Numbered from the stretch's first letter, positions 22,301-34,258 are shown. The stretch is 64,000 nt of DNA from Chlorella sorokiniana (GCA_025917655.1 CP084619.1:2170001-2234000), one strand, 5' to 3'. The notes: a model not told the origin generated them from the sequence alone. Program-made: numbers and translations.

Positions 22301-25300
22301 GGCGGCGGCGACAGCGGCGGCAGCGGGCCGCAAGCCGGCGGGGGGGGCGCAGCCGCGCGTCTGTGACGCTGGTGCCTGGTTTGTTTGCACGCGACCGACA
22401 GCGGCAGGCCGCCGACTGGCGGGCCTTCCCGTCGCCCGGCAACCACGCAGTCACGCGCCTCCCCTCCTTTCCCCTCGCTGCAACCCCACCACGCTGCCGC
22501 CCAGGTGCACTACGTGAACGACGCGGAGCGGGGGTGGTGTGGGAGGAGGTCATCATCATGCTGCCCGCCCACGTCAACCTGGTGCTGCTGTCGGCCACGG
22601 TGGGGGCTGCCGGGCCTGGGCGGCCCGCGCTGCAGGCCAGCCCGCATGGCCGTGGGCTGGGCTCCCGTTGGCAGCGGGCTGCCGCCCGCCTGCTGCTGCG
22701 GGCAGCCCCAGTCCCAACGGGCGGCGCGTAGCCAGCCCTGCCCCCTGCACACACACACCTGCGCACGCACACCCACATGCATGCCCCCCCACCTCACCAG
22801 GTGCCCAACGTGATGGAGTTTGCCGACTGGGTGGGGCGCACCAAGCAGAAGCACGTCCACGTCACGGGTGAGCAGCCGCTCGGTGGAGGCCGGGGGCGAA
22901 CTCGCCTGAGGCAGCCGTGCCGCACGCACACCGAAGCGTCACGGCGGCCTGAGCATTGGAAAAAAGCACCCGGCGCTCAATCAACCCTAACTTCTGAGTC
23001 ATGATGAGGGCGGGCGCCGCTGATCCTCTTCACCACACAAGCTCTCCGCCCCACTGCCGCGGTGCAGGCACCACCAAGCGCCCCGTGCCGCTGCAGCACA
23101 ACCTCTACTTTGGCGGCCAGATGTACACAATCTGCCAGGCGGATGCCTACACCCCCAGGGCTTCCGCGCCGCCAGGGAGGCCGCCAAGGCCAGGGCCGGC
23201 CCCGCGCCCGCCACGCGCGCAGAGGCCCAGCGCGCGCTGCCCACCGGCCGCGGCGATGGCGGGCGGGGCGGCGGGCGGGCGGCGGGCCCGGCGGACGCGG
23301 CAGCCAGGCGGCGGCGCGCGCGGCGCGGGCAGCGCGGCAGCGCCAACGCGGGCGCTGCAGCCATGGCGGCGGCCGGCCGCCAGATGGCGGCGGCGGCGGG
23401 GGCGGCGGCGGCCAGCTGCGCTCGGAGCGCAGCCAGTGGATGACGCTCATCGAGCTGCTGCGCAAGAAGTGAGTGAGGGGTCTACCGGAGCCACTGCTGC
23501 TGCGGAGCCCTTCCACGCTAGCGTCATGGGGGTGGCCTGTGCCCACCTTCTCAGCGCACCCACGCCGCATCGCACCGCATGCACAGCGCCCCAGACCCCC
23601 CACACACACACACACACAGGGATCTGCTGCCCTGCGTGGTGTTCGTCTTCAGCAAGAAGCGAATCGATGCGCTGGCAGACAGCCTGCAGGCGCGGCGCGG
23701 CTGAACCCACCGCTGCCGCCCAGCCCGCCGCCGCCGCCTTGCGCACTCGCGCTGCAGCCTCGTGCCGCGGCGCTGCCCCTGCGCTCACCGCCCCTCTGCC
23801 TCCGCTGCCCTGCTTGAATCCCGTGGCAGCTCTCACTCTGGAGCTCATCTGGAAATCAAGCGCCCCCTCCCCCTGCCGAGCATGCAACTCACACCTCCGC
23901 CCCCTCTGCCCCCTCTGTCTCCCCACCCCCTCTCCCCTTCCAGTCCCTGGACATGACCAGCGCAGCGGAGAAGAGCGAGATCCACGTGTTTTGCGAACGC
24001 GCGTTGGCACGCCTCAAGGGGTCGGACCGCCAGCTGCCGCAGGTGCTGCGGGTGCGGGAGATGCTCAAGCGCGGGCTGGGGGTGCACCACGCGGGTGAGC
24101 TCTGTGTGTGAGAGGAGGGGGCTGTCCCAGGCATAATGATGGACTCCTGACAGCTGCTGGCGGGACAAGATGGCCGTGCAGCAGCCTGCCGCGCCGCTGC
24201 TGCGTGCGTAGCGGGGACTCCCGGCAGCTATGCTGTGCACAGCCCCATCCCAGCACCCGTCGACCTGCGGTCCCAGCCATTCACCCCGCCCCCACCACTG
24301 CCCAGGCCTGCTGCCCATCGTGAAGGAGGTGGTGGAGATGCTGTTCTGCCGCGGCGTCATCAAGGCGCTCTTCTCCACGGAGACGTTCGCCATGGGCGTC
24401 AACGCACCCGCACGCACCGTCGTCTTCCAGTCGCTGAGGTGTGTGTGTGTGTGTGTGGGGGCGGCAGGGGCGGGGCGGATGCAGGGGCGCGCAGGCAGCG
24501 CTGTGCTGCCCGCCCCGCCGTCGGTCGCCTGCCAGCGGCGCTGCTGGCCGCTGCCTCCTCATCGCTGCCTCCCCGCCGCCGCACCGCACGCACCGCTCAT
24601 CCGTCGCTGCCCCCCCCCCGCTGTGCGCTGCCAGGAAGCACGACGGCAAGGGCTTCCGCGGCCTGCTGCCGGGGAGTACACCCAGATGGCGGGGCGGGCG
24701 GGGCGGCGGGGGCTGGACAGCGTGGGCACCGTGGTGCTGGCCTGCTGGGAGGAGCTGCCGGAGGAGGTGGAGGTGAAGAAGATGCTGACAGGTGGGGGGC
24801 TGGTACCGCCGCGCACCGCCCTGCACTGCCCGATGCCTGCCGCCGATGACCGCGCCTGATCTGGGGCCGGCAGCGGCCTGCGCCGTGCTGCCCAGCCGCG
24901 CGGCGGCCCGGCGTGTGCCCCACGCCCCGCTGAGCGCCTGCGTGTGGTGCAGGGGCGGCCACGCGGCTGGAGTCCCAGTTCCGCCTGACCTACTCCATGA
25001 TACTGAACCTGCTGCGGGTGGAGGACCTCAAGGTGGGCGGTGGGGGGGCGGCGGTGGGGGGGGGGTGGTGTGGCGGTCAGGGGAGGGCATGCTGGCGCTC
25101 CCTGCAGCCCTCCAGCCACGGCTGCATGCTGACCGGCTTGCCCGGCCCCACCCACCCTCCTGTGAGCCCCCCCAAGATCAGGTGGAGGACATGCTGAAGC
25201 GCTCCTTCGCCGAGTTCCACGCCCAGCGCGCCCAGCCAGAGCTGCAGGAGGCGCTGCGGCGGGGGCAGGCCGCGCTGGCGCGCCGCGCTGCGCGCCCGCC

Positions 25301-25327
25301 CTGGCCCGCCTCCCGCTGGGCACCACC

Positions 25328-25376
<49 letters not shown>

Positions 25377-28300
25377 GGGAGGATGGGATGAACGTGTATG
25401 TGGGGAAGGGCGGGGGGTCAGGGACTATGCAACCACTTGCTCTGCACATGCTGGAGGCGGGGGCTTCCCGCGCCTGGGGCACACCAGGGGCGCGAGGAGC
25501 CCAGCGACCCCCTGCTCCCTCCCTTGTGCGGCCGCGCCGCAGGGAGGAGGTGGACCGCTACTGCTGGCTGGGCCTGGAGATGGAGGGGCTGGATGCGCGG
25601 CTGCAGGAGCAGGTGGGTCGGCGGGGGTGCTGGGGGGGGGGCGGTACAAGCGGCGCAGGAGGGATGTACCGCGGGCTCCCCCGCCTGCTCAGGCGACGGC
25701 CTGCTGTAGGCGGCCATGTAGCAGGTGGTCGCGGTGCAGCCAAGCTGTGAGGCTTGGATGTGAGGCGCTGGTGGGAGGCTGCCAAGCGCACGGCGCGGCC
25801 TGCCAAAAGGCAGCGAGCAGCGGAACGGGCCCCCTGCAACCGCGCCGCTGCGTGCCCGCCCGCCCGCCCGCCCGCCCGCGGCGCAGGTGATGGCCAGCCG
25901 CGCGGCGCAGCAGGCCTTGAGCGAGGGGCGGCTGGTGCTGCTGCGGGCGGGCGGCGCACGCGGCAGCGGCATCACAGACCTGGGCGTGCTGTTGGGGGAG
26001 GGGAGGGGCAGGGCGGCGCCGGCAGCGCGGGCGGCAGCGGCGCCAGCGCCGCCACCCGACCCCGCGGCATCGACGACTTCTTTGGCGGCGGCAGCGCGGG
26101 TGGGGTGGGCGGCGGCGCCGCCGCCGCTGCGGCCGGGCACTGGCGGGCTGGTGGAGGAGAGCGGCGCCGGCGCCGGTACCGGCCGGAAGTACATCGTGCT
26201 GTACCTGCACCGTGCCTCCCCTCTGGATGCCGCGGTGCTGGCTCCGCCGGCGGCACAGGCTGCCCTGGGGGCGCATCGCAGCAACAGCGGGGCGTGGCTG
26301 CGGCGCCGCCGCCGCCTCCTGCCGACCTGGGGGCGCCTGGGGGGCTGCCCGGCGAGCCGATGTTGGTGCTGAAGAAGAAGGTGGGGAGGGCTGCTGGCGG
26401 CAGGCTGCGGCGTGCGGAGCAGTGAATGCATGCCATTGCTGCCCCACCCTATCTCCCTGGCTCAGCTGCCGAAGATGCCAAGTTGTACTGCTCGGTTTCC
26501 GCCACCTTCCGCCTCCTTTCCTCCTTGCAGGACGACGACGACGACCTGCTGATGATGGGCAGGAGCGGCGGCGGCAAGAAGGGCAAGAAGGGCGGCGGCG
26601 GCGGCGCGCGGCGCCCAGCCCCTGGCGGCGCTGGGCGGCGGCGGCGGCGGCGCTTTGGCGGCGGCGCCCGCCCCGCGCGGCCGCCGCTGGCGCTGCCACA
26701 CGGGGGGAGATTGGGGGCGCTGCCTTCCGGCTGGAACCCGTGCCGGCGGCTGATGTGGTGGGCATCTGCAGGATGAAGATCAGGTGGGAGAGGGGGCGCA
26801 CCAGTGTGCGGCGTGGTGTGCGAGTGGATGGCTTGGAGGGAATAGGTTTGTTCATGTCGGTTCGGGTGCCTCTCAGCACGTCGGGTGACTGCCGAGTCCC
26901 ATCTGCAACCAGCCCCTCCCCATCGAGCCGGGCGGCACCCTGCTCAGGCGGCCGCCGGCACGCTGCGCCGCGCCCCCTGCCTTGCCAGCGTGGATGGAGG
27001 CGCCATCCTGGGCGGCGACCCGGGCGCGCTGGCGGCGGCGGTGACAGCGCTGTCGCGGGCGGCTGAGCAGGCGGCTGCCGCGGGGCAGACCCGCCTGTGC
27101 TGGACCCTGTTGCGGACCTGAAGCTTAACTCTTTGGGTGGGCGGGGGGTGGGGGCCTGCCCTGCGGGGGAGCGGTGGAGGCGACATGCGCGCTCCCGGGC
27201 ATGCTGCCCGGCGGGCCCACGGGGGCGCAGGGCAGGGCTGCTGCCGCGCTGCGCTGCGCTGTGCCGGCCCGGGCCCTGTCCCCTGTGTTGCTGAGTCGCC
27301 CTCGTCAACCCCCCCCACACACACAACACACACAACACGCACACATCGCCCCCAACCACACCGAGCTCAGACCTGGTGGGCGACTTCCGGCGGCGGGCGG
27401 CCCTGGCTGCGGAGCGCGCCTCCCTGCCCTGCCACCGCGACCCGCTGCTGCCCGACATGCTGGCCCTGGCGCGCAGCGAGCGCCTGCTGGCGGCGCGGCT
27501 GGCAGCCGTGGCGCGCGCCGCCAGCAACGCCTCGCTGGCGCAGATGCCAGAGTACCACCAGAGGGTCAAGGTGGGGCCCGTGTGTGCGTACCTGCGTGTG
27601 TGCGTGTTGGAGCTGTGCTGATGTGGGTGGGCTCGCCACGCCAGGTCGGGCGGCCCCACGGCTAGGCGCAGCTGAGGCAGCTGCCTGAGCGGCGGGGCCA
27701 CAGGGCTGTGCCATCCAGCCGCCGCTGGCAGACAGCCGATGCCCTGCCCCAGGGCCCAGCCACCCATGCGCCGGCCGGGCTGGGTGCGCTCCTGCGGCGA
27801 GGGTTGCCCACACATCGTCCCCAAGGCAGCACTTACACGCCCCCGACGTGTACCCACCCATTCATTGTCCCCACGCCAGCACATCGTCCCCACCCCACCT
27901 CCCATCCCTGTCCCCTTCACCTCCAACACATCCCCCCCCCCCCTACCCCCTGCGCTCTTGCCTCAGGTGCTGCAGCGCATGGGGTACCTGGAGCGAGACA
28001 GGAGCGTGACACTGAAGGGGCGTGTCGCCTGCGAAGTCAACTCTGGTGAGGCCTGCTGGCGGCGGCGCCTGCCGCTGCGATGCCGCGCGCCCCTGGCACC
28101 CACAGCGCGGTGCCATGCTGGCGGCGGGGCGCGTACTGGTTGCCTGTCAGACGAACTCGACACCCCAGCCGCCAAACAACTGAAAGGCAGCCATGTTTCA
28201 CCCCCAGGCGACGAGCTGGTCGCCACCGAGCTCATATTCAGCGGCCTGCTGGCTGACCTGGCGCCCGAGGAGGCGGTGGCGCTGCTGTCGGCCCTCGTCT

Positions 28301-29308
28301 TCCAGGTGGGGGAGCGTGTGTGGTGTGTGTGTGGGGTGGGGTGGGATGTCCTGGGCATGCCTAGCTGCCTGTCCTGGCAAATTCATGTGCAGGTGAGCTG
28401 GCAAGCAACAGTCTGGCAGGCAACGCGCCTCCTGTGCTCAGCTGACACTGCACTGCAACCCCCCCACACACACACACACACAACCCCCCTCCTCCGTTGT
28501 GCAGGAGAAGAGCGAGAGCGAGGCGGAGCTGCCCCCAGCCTGGCTGAGGCGCGGGGCAGGTGGCGGCGCTGGCCCTGGCGGCCGGCGAGGTGCAGCGCGA
28601 GTGTGGGCTGCAGCTGACCCCGAGGAGTTTGTGGCGGGCACGCTCAAGTTTGGTCTGATGGAGGTGGGTGTGGGTGGGGGGTTGGAGAGGGAGGAACGCA
28701 CGTGTGAGCAGGCTGGAAGGGCTGCAAAGCCCTGTGCGCACTGACGCCCTTTCACCACCGCGCCCGCCACCCTGGCAGCATGACACGCGGCGCCCGCGCC
28801 CCCGGCCCCCGAGCAGGTGGTGTACGAGTGGGCGCGGGGCACGCCCTTCCGCGACATCTGCCAGCTCACCGACGTCATGGAGGGCAGCATCGTGCGGGCG
28901 GTGGTGCGCCTGGATGAGACGTGCAGGTGTGTGTTGGGGGGAGGGGGCCTGCGGACCACATACCACATGCTGTGTGTGCACGCGCGCCGACAAGGCGGCT
29001 AGCAGAGGAGTCGTGCCCCCGCCATCCCCAGCCACCAAGAATCCGCCTCCCGGCCCAATGGCCTGCACCAGCAGGCGGCCTGGGCAATGCCCCACCCAAG
29101 TCCCGCGCTGGCTCTCGCCTTGTGCTCGCTCCCCCTGTTGTCGCACCCCTGTCCCGATGCCCCCGCCCCCCTTGTTGCGCCTGTCGCCAGGGAGTTTCGC
29201 GACGCGGCGCGCGTGATGGGCAACACCGCCCTGTTCCAGCAGATGGAGGCGGCCTCTGCCGCCATCAAGCGCGATGTCGTCTTTGCGGCCTCGCTCTACG
29301 TCGCCTGA
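19321..29308 (+). CDS. SKI2: SKI2-type DEVH RNA helicase (cytoplasmic exosome cofactor)
   Basis: SKI2 is the helicase of the SKI complex, which unwinds mRNA and feeds it to the cytoplasmic exosome. The gene has about twenty-five exons. Exon 1 (19321-19398) and exon 2 (19499-19607, [20 protein letters not shown]) fit in phase. The N-terminal part carries [15 protein letters not shown] and an acidic/Gln-rich linker. The helicase core has [18 protein letters not shown], Walker [16 protein letters not shown] (21835-21890), [35 protein letters not shown], the DEV-HYVND box split by an intron (22290-22520), [53 protein letters not shown] and [20 protein letters not shown]. An arch region follows ([14 protein letters not shown] near 26190), then the C-terminal DSHCT domain ending [22 protein letters not shown] favours SKI2 over MTR4. 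Conserved frame is restored by one G near 22531 and one near 24672. Introns are rich in GT and CA repeats. Confidence 0.93.
20766..20819 (+). repeat. GAG/CAG trinucleotide tract coding a Glu/Gln run
   Basis: A run of GAG units (20766-20789) passes directly into CAG units (20792-20819) inside a SKI2 exon. It codes a run of glutamates then glutamines in the flexible linker before the helicase core. Such tracts vary in length between strains. Confidence 0.85.
23601..23619 (+). repeat. CA microsatellite forming a splice acceptor
   Basis: A (CA)9 run ends in the AG that serves as the acceptor for the SKI2 exon starting GATCTGCTGCCC. The pyrimidine tract is therefore replaced by alternating CA plus the short C run before it. 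Confidence 0.75.
24439..24457 (+). repeat. GT microsatellite at a splice donor
   Basis: A GT run begins exactly at the donor after the SKI2 exon ending VVFQSLR, so several overlapping GT dinucleotides are available at the exon end. Confidence 0.8.
25330..25373 (+). repeat. (GT)22 microsatellite at a splice donor
   Basis: About 22 GT units start exactly at a SKI2 splice donor (CCAG then GT repeats). This is the longest dinucleotide run in the window. Such runs are length-variable and can adopt left-handed DNA. Confidence 0.9.
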
Positions 29309-29500
29309 GGGTGGGGAGGCTGCGCGGAGCAACTGTGGCTGTGCCCAAAGCAGTCAGGTCTGCTGTTTCAAATCCCTCCTGCCCTGCAACCTATCAAGGA
29401 CAAGACGAGTTCCCGCGAAACTGTTCGGGTCTGGCTACATGAATGAATGAAAGGGCCTTGCGTGTGCAGATGGACGGGCAGGGGCTCAGCTGCAGCGGTG

Positions 29501-30965
29501 TCAGAAGAGCGTGCGCAGCGTCTGTGTGGGGGCCGCCGCGGGCGCGCCGCGCGCGGCAGCACCGCCGCCGCCAGCGCGTCCACGTCGGCGTACCGCAGGA
29601 TGCCTGTGTCCGCGTGGCGGTACACCACCTCCCCCCCCTCGAACGCGATGCACCCGCCCTGCTGCGTCAGCAGCCGCTCGTCGCTGGGCGCCAGCCCGCC
29701 CCCTGCAGCAGGCGGCAGTCGCCAGTCACAAACAGAGGCTTGGGCATGCCGGCCCCGGGAGAGCAGCCCACAGGGGTGGCGGGGCACCCGTCCACCGCGG
29801 CAGCAGCACACATCCCCCCCGGCCCCCCTCCGACGACTGGCTCACAGTTGGAGAGCACGAGGCCCATGTTGTAGAGGCGCAGCGTGGCCAGCTCAAAGGG
29901 GCGCTGGTAGCCGGAGCCAAGCACGTCAAACAGGCTGCCGCCGCCGCCGCCCCCGCCGAGGTGCCCGCAAAGACGGGCTTGGCGGAGCGGTCGCCGACAT
30001 ACCCGCGCAGCACCTCTTGGATGGTGCCCGGGGAGCCAATGCCTGTGGAAAGGTTGGGCAGGAGGAGGGAAGAGCTGAGGAGCGGAGAGAAGGAGCACGC
30101 AGCTGTGGACAAGGGGCGGCGGAAGGCAGCCGGGCCAGCAAGCAGCAGCGCAAAGGTGGACCGAGGCAGCGCAGCCAGCGGAAGCGGGCGCTGCCCTGCG
30201 CCCCAGCCAGGCCTTGCCCTCCCTCCCAGCCCCCCCGCCCCGCCTGCCTGCCAGCATGGGTAGCAGCTTTGCGTAGGCAGAGATGTTCGCGTCTGGGGCA
30301 AAGCCGGGGCTGAAGCCCAGCGCGCGGTAGAGGTCGCCGGTGGGATCTGCCAGCAGCAGCTCCTCAGGGAAGCCCAGCAGCTCGGCAAACTTGCGCCCCT
30401 TCTCCCGCTCGCCCAGCCCCACGGCCAGCAGGCCCACGCCCGCGGCGCGCAGCTGCAGTCCACAGCGGCCACGCACAACAGCGGGAGCAGCTTGTCAGGG
30501 CGTCGTGCGGGCGTCGTCGGGGACAGCTTCAGAGCAGCTATCCCTGGCACCACATCGCTGCGGCGGCGAGTTTGAATGTCCCGCACACCTCTGGAAGCAC
30601 GGCCAGCAGCTTCTGCGCCAGCTCCGTGCTGCTCAGGTCCCCCAGTGCGTGAGGAAGGCAACAACATAGCGGGTGCCCGGCTCCGCACGCCACAGGGAGG
30701 TCAGAGCCACCTCCTCGCCGCTTGCAACCGACAGCACCTTGTGCCGCTGGATGATGTCGTAGTCAGCAGCGGAGGTGGTGGCCAGCCCGTTGGTGGAGCT
30801 GGCTGTGCAGCGGGCGGCCCGCCGACTCGCGGCGCTAGGGCAGCGGCGGATGAAGGCAGCCCGTGCTGCGGCAACTGGCCGGTGCAAGTGGCACGCCCTG
30901 TTGCTTGCCGTGCAGCACGGGCCTGCCCAGGCTGCTAAAACTGCTGAGCTTGCTGCTGTGCTCAT
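29501..30965 (-). CDS. Peroxiredoxin-like thioredoxin-fold protein (AhpC-TSA_2 / AAED1-PRXL2 type), probably plastid
   Basis: This is a thioredoxin-fold protein of the AhpC/TSA antioxidant-related group found in plant chloroplasts; the biochemical role is poorly defined. Reading on the minus strand, the N-terminus (from 30965) is an Ala/Arg/Ser-rich transit peptide, followed by DYDIIQRHKVLSVASGEEVA and YVVAFLTHWG. Next come LSSTELAQKLLAVLPE, GVGLLAVGLGEREKGRKFAE, LLADPTGDLYRALGFSPGF, SPGTIQEVLRGYVGDRSAKP, RPFELATLRLYNMGLVLSN and RLLTQQGGCIAFEGGEVVYR. The usual CxxC position of true peroxiredoxins is THWGD here, with no cysteine, so direct peroxidase chemistry is doubtful. One G is missing in the run at 30639-30643, where THWG should continue as DLSST. 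The C-terminus is uncertain: the stop at 29501-29503 needs one more slip, and the uncorrected frame runs to 29368. SKI2 ends tail-to-tail 190 bases away. Confidence 0.82.
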
Positions 30966-31433
30966 CTGTGCTCAGTGGCCCTGCAGAGGGCAATGGCAGA
31001 GGATGAGCTGGCAGCGGCAGAGGTCGCGAGGCGGGGCTGGCGCAAGTCAGCAACGGGCGACCGCCGAGGCAAGCGTGCCGGCGATTCTTGAATCGCTGCA
31101 AAGGGTTGGAGAAAAGATGGCAAGCAGGCCTTGCGCAAGCTTCCAACCACAGAGCTCGCAGCCGGAGCGTCCGCACCTTCTCCCTAGACCAGCTCGCCAG
31201 CACTTTGGGTGCGAGATCAATCTCACAGCATAAATAAGCGATCAAGGACGCAGCTGGGTGGCAGACCTCGCTTGCAAGCATCATCACTGCGACAAGACAA
31301 TGAGCAGCACTGCAGGTACACAAAGGCACATTGTGCAAGAATAATGATACCAAGCAAAGTAATATAGTGAGCTTATTAGATGGAGCGCCCTTTTGCTGCT
31401 GCATGCAGGGAGAGCGCGAGCGGCGACCGTGCG
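30966..31433. other. Spacer between two minus-strand genes
   Basis: This contains the promoter of the peroxiredoxin-like gene and the 3' flank of the ITP pyrophosphatase gene. It is lower in GC, with A/T-rich patches near 31210-31380. No conserved frame or RNA gene is seen. Confidence 0.5.
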
Positions 31434-32880
31434 CTAAGCCTCCGACTGGCTCTGGCTGGCTGCCTGGTGCCGCTCCAGGAGGTGCGCGCGCAGCTTGTCC
31501 AGAGCCCTGCGGCGGCACACAGTGCAGCATGCAGTTCAACCAGCCTACTCGTGACTGTGCCATCTGTCGGGTAGCTCAGGGAAACGGTGTGGGGAGGTTT
31601 GCCGGGTCATGTGCCTCTCCTTAACACCCTCGCCAGCGAGCGGCAGCTGCCAGGCACCCACCTATACCGATGGCTGATGGAGTTCTTCAGCTCCTTGTCC
31701 ATCTCAGCGTACGTCTGCCCAAAGCTCTCGGCCTCGAAGATGGGGTCCCATCTGCCCCGGGTGTGCAAGGCGCACAGACACCAGCAGGGGAGTCGGCAAG
31801 GCTGCTGGCACAGCAAGCGGTCAGCAGGTTGAGGCAGCGAGGCCAGCGGCATGGTCACCCAAAGTCTGCTGGGCCGCGCGCAGGCACTATCCGTCCGTCG
31901 GTGCGCCCGGCAAACACGATGGGCTCGCTGCCAGGTCCTGCACAGCAGGGTGCGCTGGGCAGGCTGGCATGGCCGCAGCCCCTCCCCACCTACGGCAGCA
32001 ATTTGCCTGCCGCTGCACCCTGTCCTGACGCTGCCCTTGCCGCTCAGTCCATCAGCTCCTGCCAACATCCCGCCTGCCACTGCGTCTCACCTTTCCAGTC
32101 AGCCCAAACAAAAAAGGCCATAACCCCCCTAATCCCCCCCCGCTCCCCCTCACACACACACACACACAACACATGCGCATCACCCACCCACCTGAGCTGT
32201 ATGCAAAGACACACAGGGCGTAGGCGCTCTTGTCATCAAACCCGGCCAGCATGCGATTGAGGCCGTCGTGGCCCAGCTTCTGCAGGAACCACTTTATGTA
32301 GGGGCCGGGCAGGCCCTGCAGCGCGTTGAAACACAAGCATGTGTCTTCCACCATCACTGCAAGCCAGGAGGTGGAAGGGGAGGTTGATGTGTAGATGATG
32401 GGACGGCCTGCTCAGATCGGTCTGCTCGCAAGAGCCAGCCGCCAGCTGACCTGTGTCATGCATCAGGCCGTGCATCAAGCCTTGGCAAGCAGCAGCGCCC
32501 GCGCCCACCTGGCGCCTGCAGCTCGGCTGCCGCCAGCCGGCACTTCTCGGCAGCAATCTCCTCGGGCTCGCCCTGCAGCTCCGGCAGGTCCAGCTTGGCG
32601 GGCAGCACTGTGAAAGGCAGCTTGCTGCCTGCCTCTAGGATGGCAACGACCTCCTCCAGCTTCTTCTTGTTGCCTGCACGGCCGAAAGAGCACTGTGAGA
32701 AAAGTGGGGGCGGCCCACTGGGCGCAGGCGGCGGCGGGGGCTGGTGATACACGATATGCGGCTCTGATGATCTGTTCTGTTCACAATTTCTGCCGCACTG
32801 AGAGGCTTACCCGTTGCGAAATAAATGGTGTCCGGCACTGCGCTAGAGGCGCCGTTTGCTGCCGCAGCGAACGAAGACAT
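31434..32880 (-). CDS. ITPA: Inosine triphosphate pyrophosphatase (ITPase, HAM1 family)
   Basis: ITPase hydrolyses ITP, dITP and XTP to monophosphates and so keeps deaminated purines out of DNA and RNA. Six exons are read on the minus strand. Exon 1 (32811-32880) gives [10 protein letters not shown] and [10 protein letters not shown]; exon 2 (32509-32673) [20 protein letters not shown] and [18 protein letters not shown]; exon 3 (32192-32356) [37 protein letters not shown] and [17 protein letters not shown]; exon 4 (near 31868-31935) the [18 protein letters not shown] block; exon 5 [19 protein letters not shown] and ELKNSISHR; the last exon [10 protein letters not shown] to the stop at 31434. 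Every signature of the family is present: the T-N-K substrate lysine region, [12 protein letters not shown] and FGWDPIF. The open frame continues upstream to 33006, so a longer form with a targeting peptide is possible. It is divergent from LYRM2. Confidence 0.95.
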
Positions 32881-33410
32881 AGGCCTTGTCTGTCTCGACG
32901 CAGGTCTCCAGCTGGTGTTGATGCTGCGTCCAAATGAAAAAACGCAACCTGCCCTGACGGGAGACCAGGCGGTCACCATGCAAAAATCAACTTGCACGAC
33001 CGGCACTGTTTGCCAGACTTGTTAGCAACTGAGCGCCAGTGACAAGTGAACCGATCGATCGAATGCGACCAAAGCAGGCTTGAGACGCGATAGCATGCAG
33101 GTCACAGTCGTGGTGACGTGCCGCTGGGCACCTTGCATCCGAGACGACTAGATGATTTGATTGTTTTTCAGGCTGGGCTACCGTGCAACCTCGAAGAGAC
33201 ATGATGCTTCGATCACAAAGAAGTTCATCCATGGCCTTGACAATGGTAAAAATGCGGCAGAGCACGGGAGCGCTTAAAGAGCTGTAGCAGGCCGCTCTGC
33301 TGCGAGCGCTGCGGGTGAACGGGACAGGCATGCTGATAATCTGTTCGTTGCTTTGTTCCATTTCTGTTAGGAAATTTTGTAACATTGTATCGTTTGCCTG
33401 CAGAGGCTGT
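32881..33410. promoter_or_regulatory. Divergent promoter region (ITPA / LYRM2)
   Basis: About 530 bases separate two genes transcribed away from each other, so both promoters must lie here. Composition is markedly less GC-rich than the flanking exons. I cannot name individual elements. If the longer ITPase start at 33006 is used the region shrinks to about 400 bases. Confidence 0.55.
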
Positions 33411-33787
33411 ATGTCAGAACTGCGGCGCTTTATTTTGCGCTCGGAAGTCCTGCACCTTTACCGCGCATTGTTACGCACCTCCAGAGGCGCCCAGAATTCT
33501 GCTGCACGAGGTGAGGGCCGCCCAGCCGCTCCCCAGCGGGCCGCTGCCCGCTGCCCAACCCCACCGCCGCAACCAACAAATTGTTGGGTGTTGCACAGCT
33601 AATCCAGACTATGTTCGCTTCCATGCATCCTCGTCCTTTGCCCTTGTCAGATGAGTTGCGAGGCGAGATTCGTCGGCAGTTTGACCTGCACCGGGCACCC
33701 AGGGAGGCGGAGCGGGTGCGCTTCCTGCTCAGCGACGGCAAGCTCAAGCTGAAGCAGCTCGTGGAGATGCTTGGCATGCAACAATAA
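33411..33787 (+). CDS. LYRM2: LYR motif-containing protein, LYRM2-like
   Basis: LYR proteins are small mitochondrial helical proteins that bind acylated acyl carrier protein and help assemble respiratory complexes; LYRM2 acts in complex I. Two exons, 33411-33510 and 33651-33787, join in phase to give 78 residues, close to the family's usual 80-90. The N-terminal helix carries the signature RSEVLHLYRALLR (Leu-Tyr-Arg). The second exon gives DELRGEIRRQFDLHRAPREA and RVRFLLSDGKLKLKQLVEML then GMQQ and stop, which matches the LYRM2-specific end. A short alternative frame starting at 33385 is a shadow. The start at 33411 was chosen because it puts the LYR motif about 15 residues from the N-terminus. 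Confidence 0.9.
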
Positions 33788-34258
33788 CACAATGATCCTC
33801 CTATTTTCAAAGGTCCTATGTTGCCCTGCTGTGTCGCCCTGCTTGCAAGAGGGTCGCCCTCCTCTTGTATTGTTTTGCCAGCTGCTCAACCTCCCTGCTT
33901 CCAGTCGTCCCTGCTTGTTGTTACATTTTGATACTACCTGCTAGCTCGAGAAAGAATCACAAATGACAAATAAGCAGCTGGAAGTGCGGGCGTGCGTATG
34001 CAGTGACAATGTCAGAGGAGCCAGGTGGGCGGAGTATGGCTTTATGAGCTAGCAGTCACGAGAATGGATAGCAGGGAGGGGTGCATTGTCAGTGTTGTGT
34101 GGCGGTGGCAAAAGGGGTCTGTGCATCATCAATGGCCTCGGCATGAAAAGGCACGTATCTATGTATGCATCAATGGCATGATGTGGGAGGCCTCTTCATT
34201 TGTGGGCCTTCCCAAAGTGCCAAAAGTGGGTCCGCTTGTGTGCAGCTCCCCCTCGGTG
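33788..34258. other. Convergent intergenic region (LYRM2 / NEK-like kinase A)
   Basis: This should hold the two facing 3' UTRs. It is the kind of lower-GC stretch seen between other genes here. No conserved frame, RNA or repeat is seen. Confidence 0.5.

Noticed and set aside
29350-29400. tRNA-like T-loop string TTTCAAATCCC after SKI2
   Set aside because: I could not pair a T stem, anticodon arm or acceptor stem around it.
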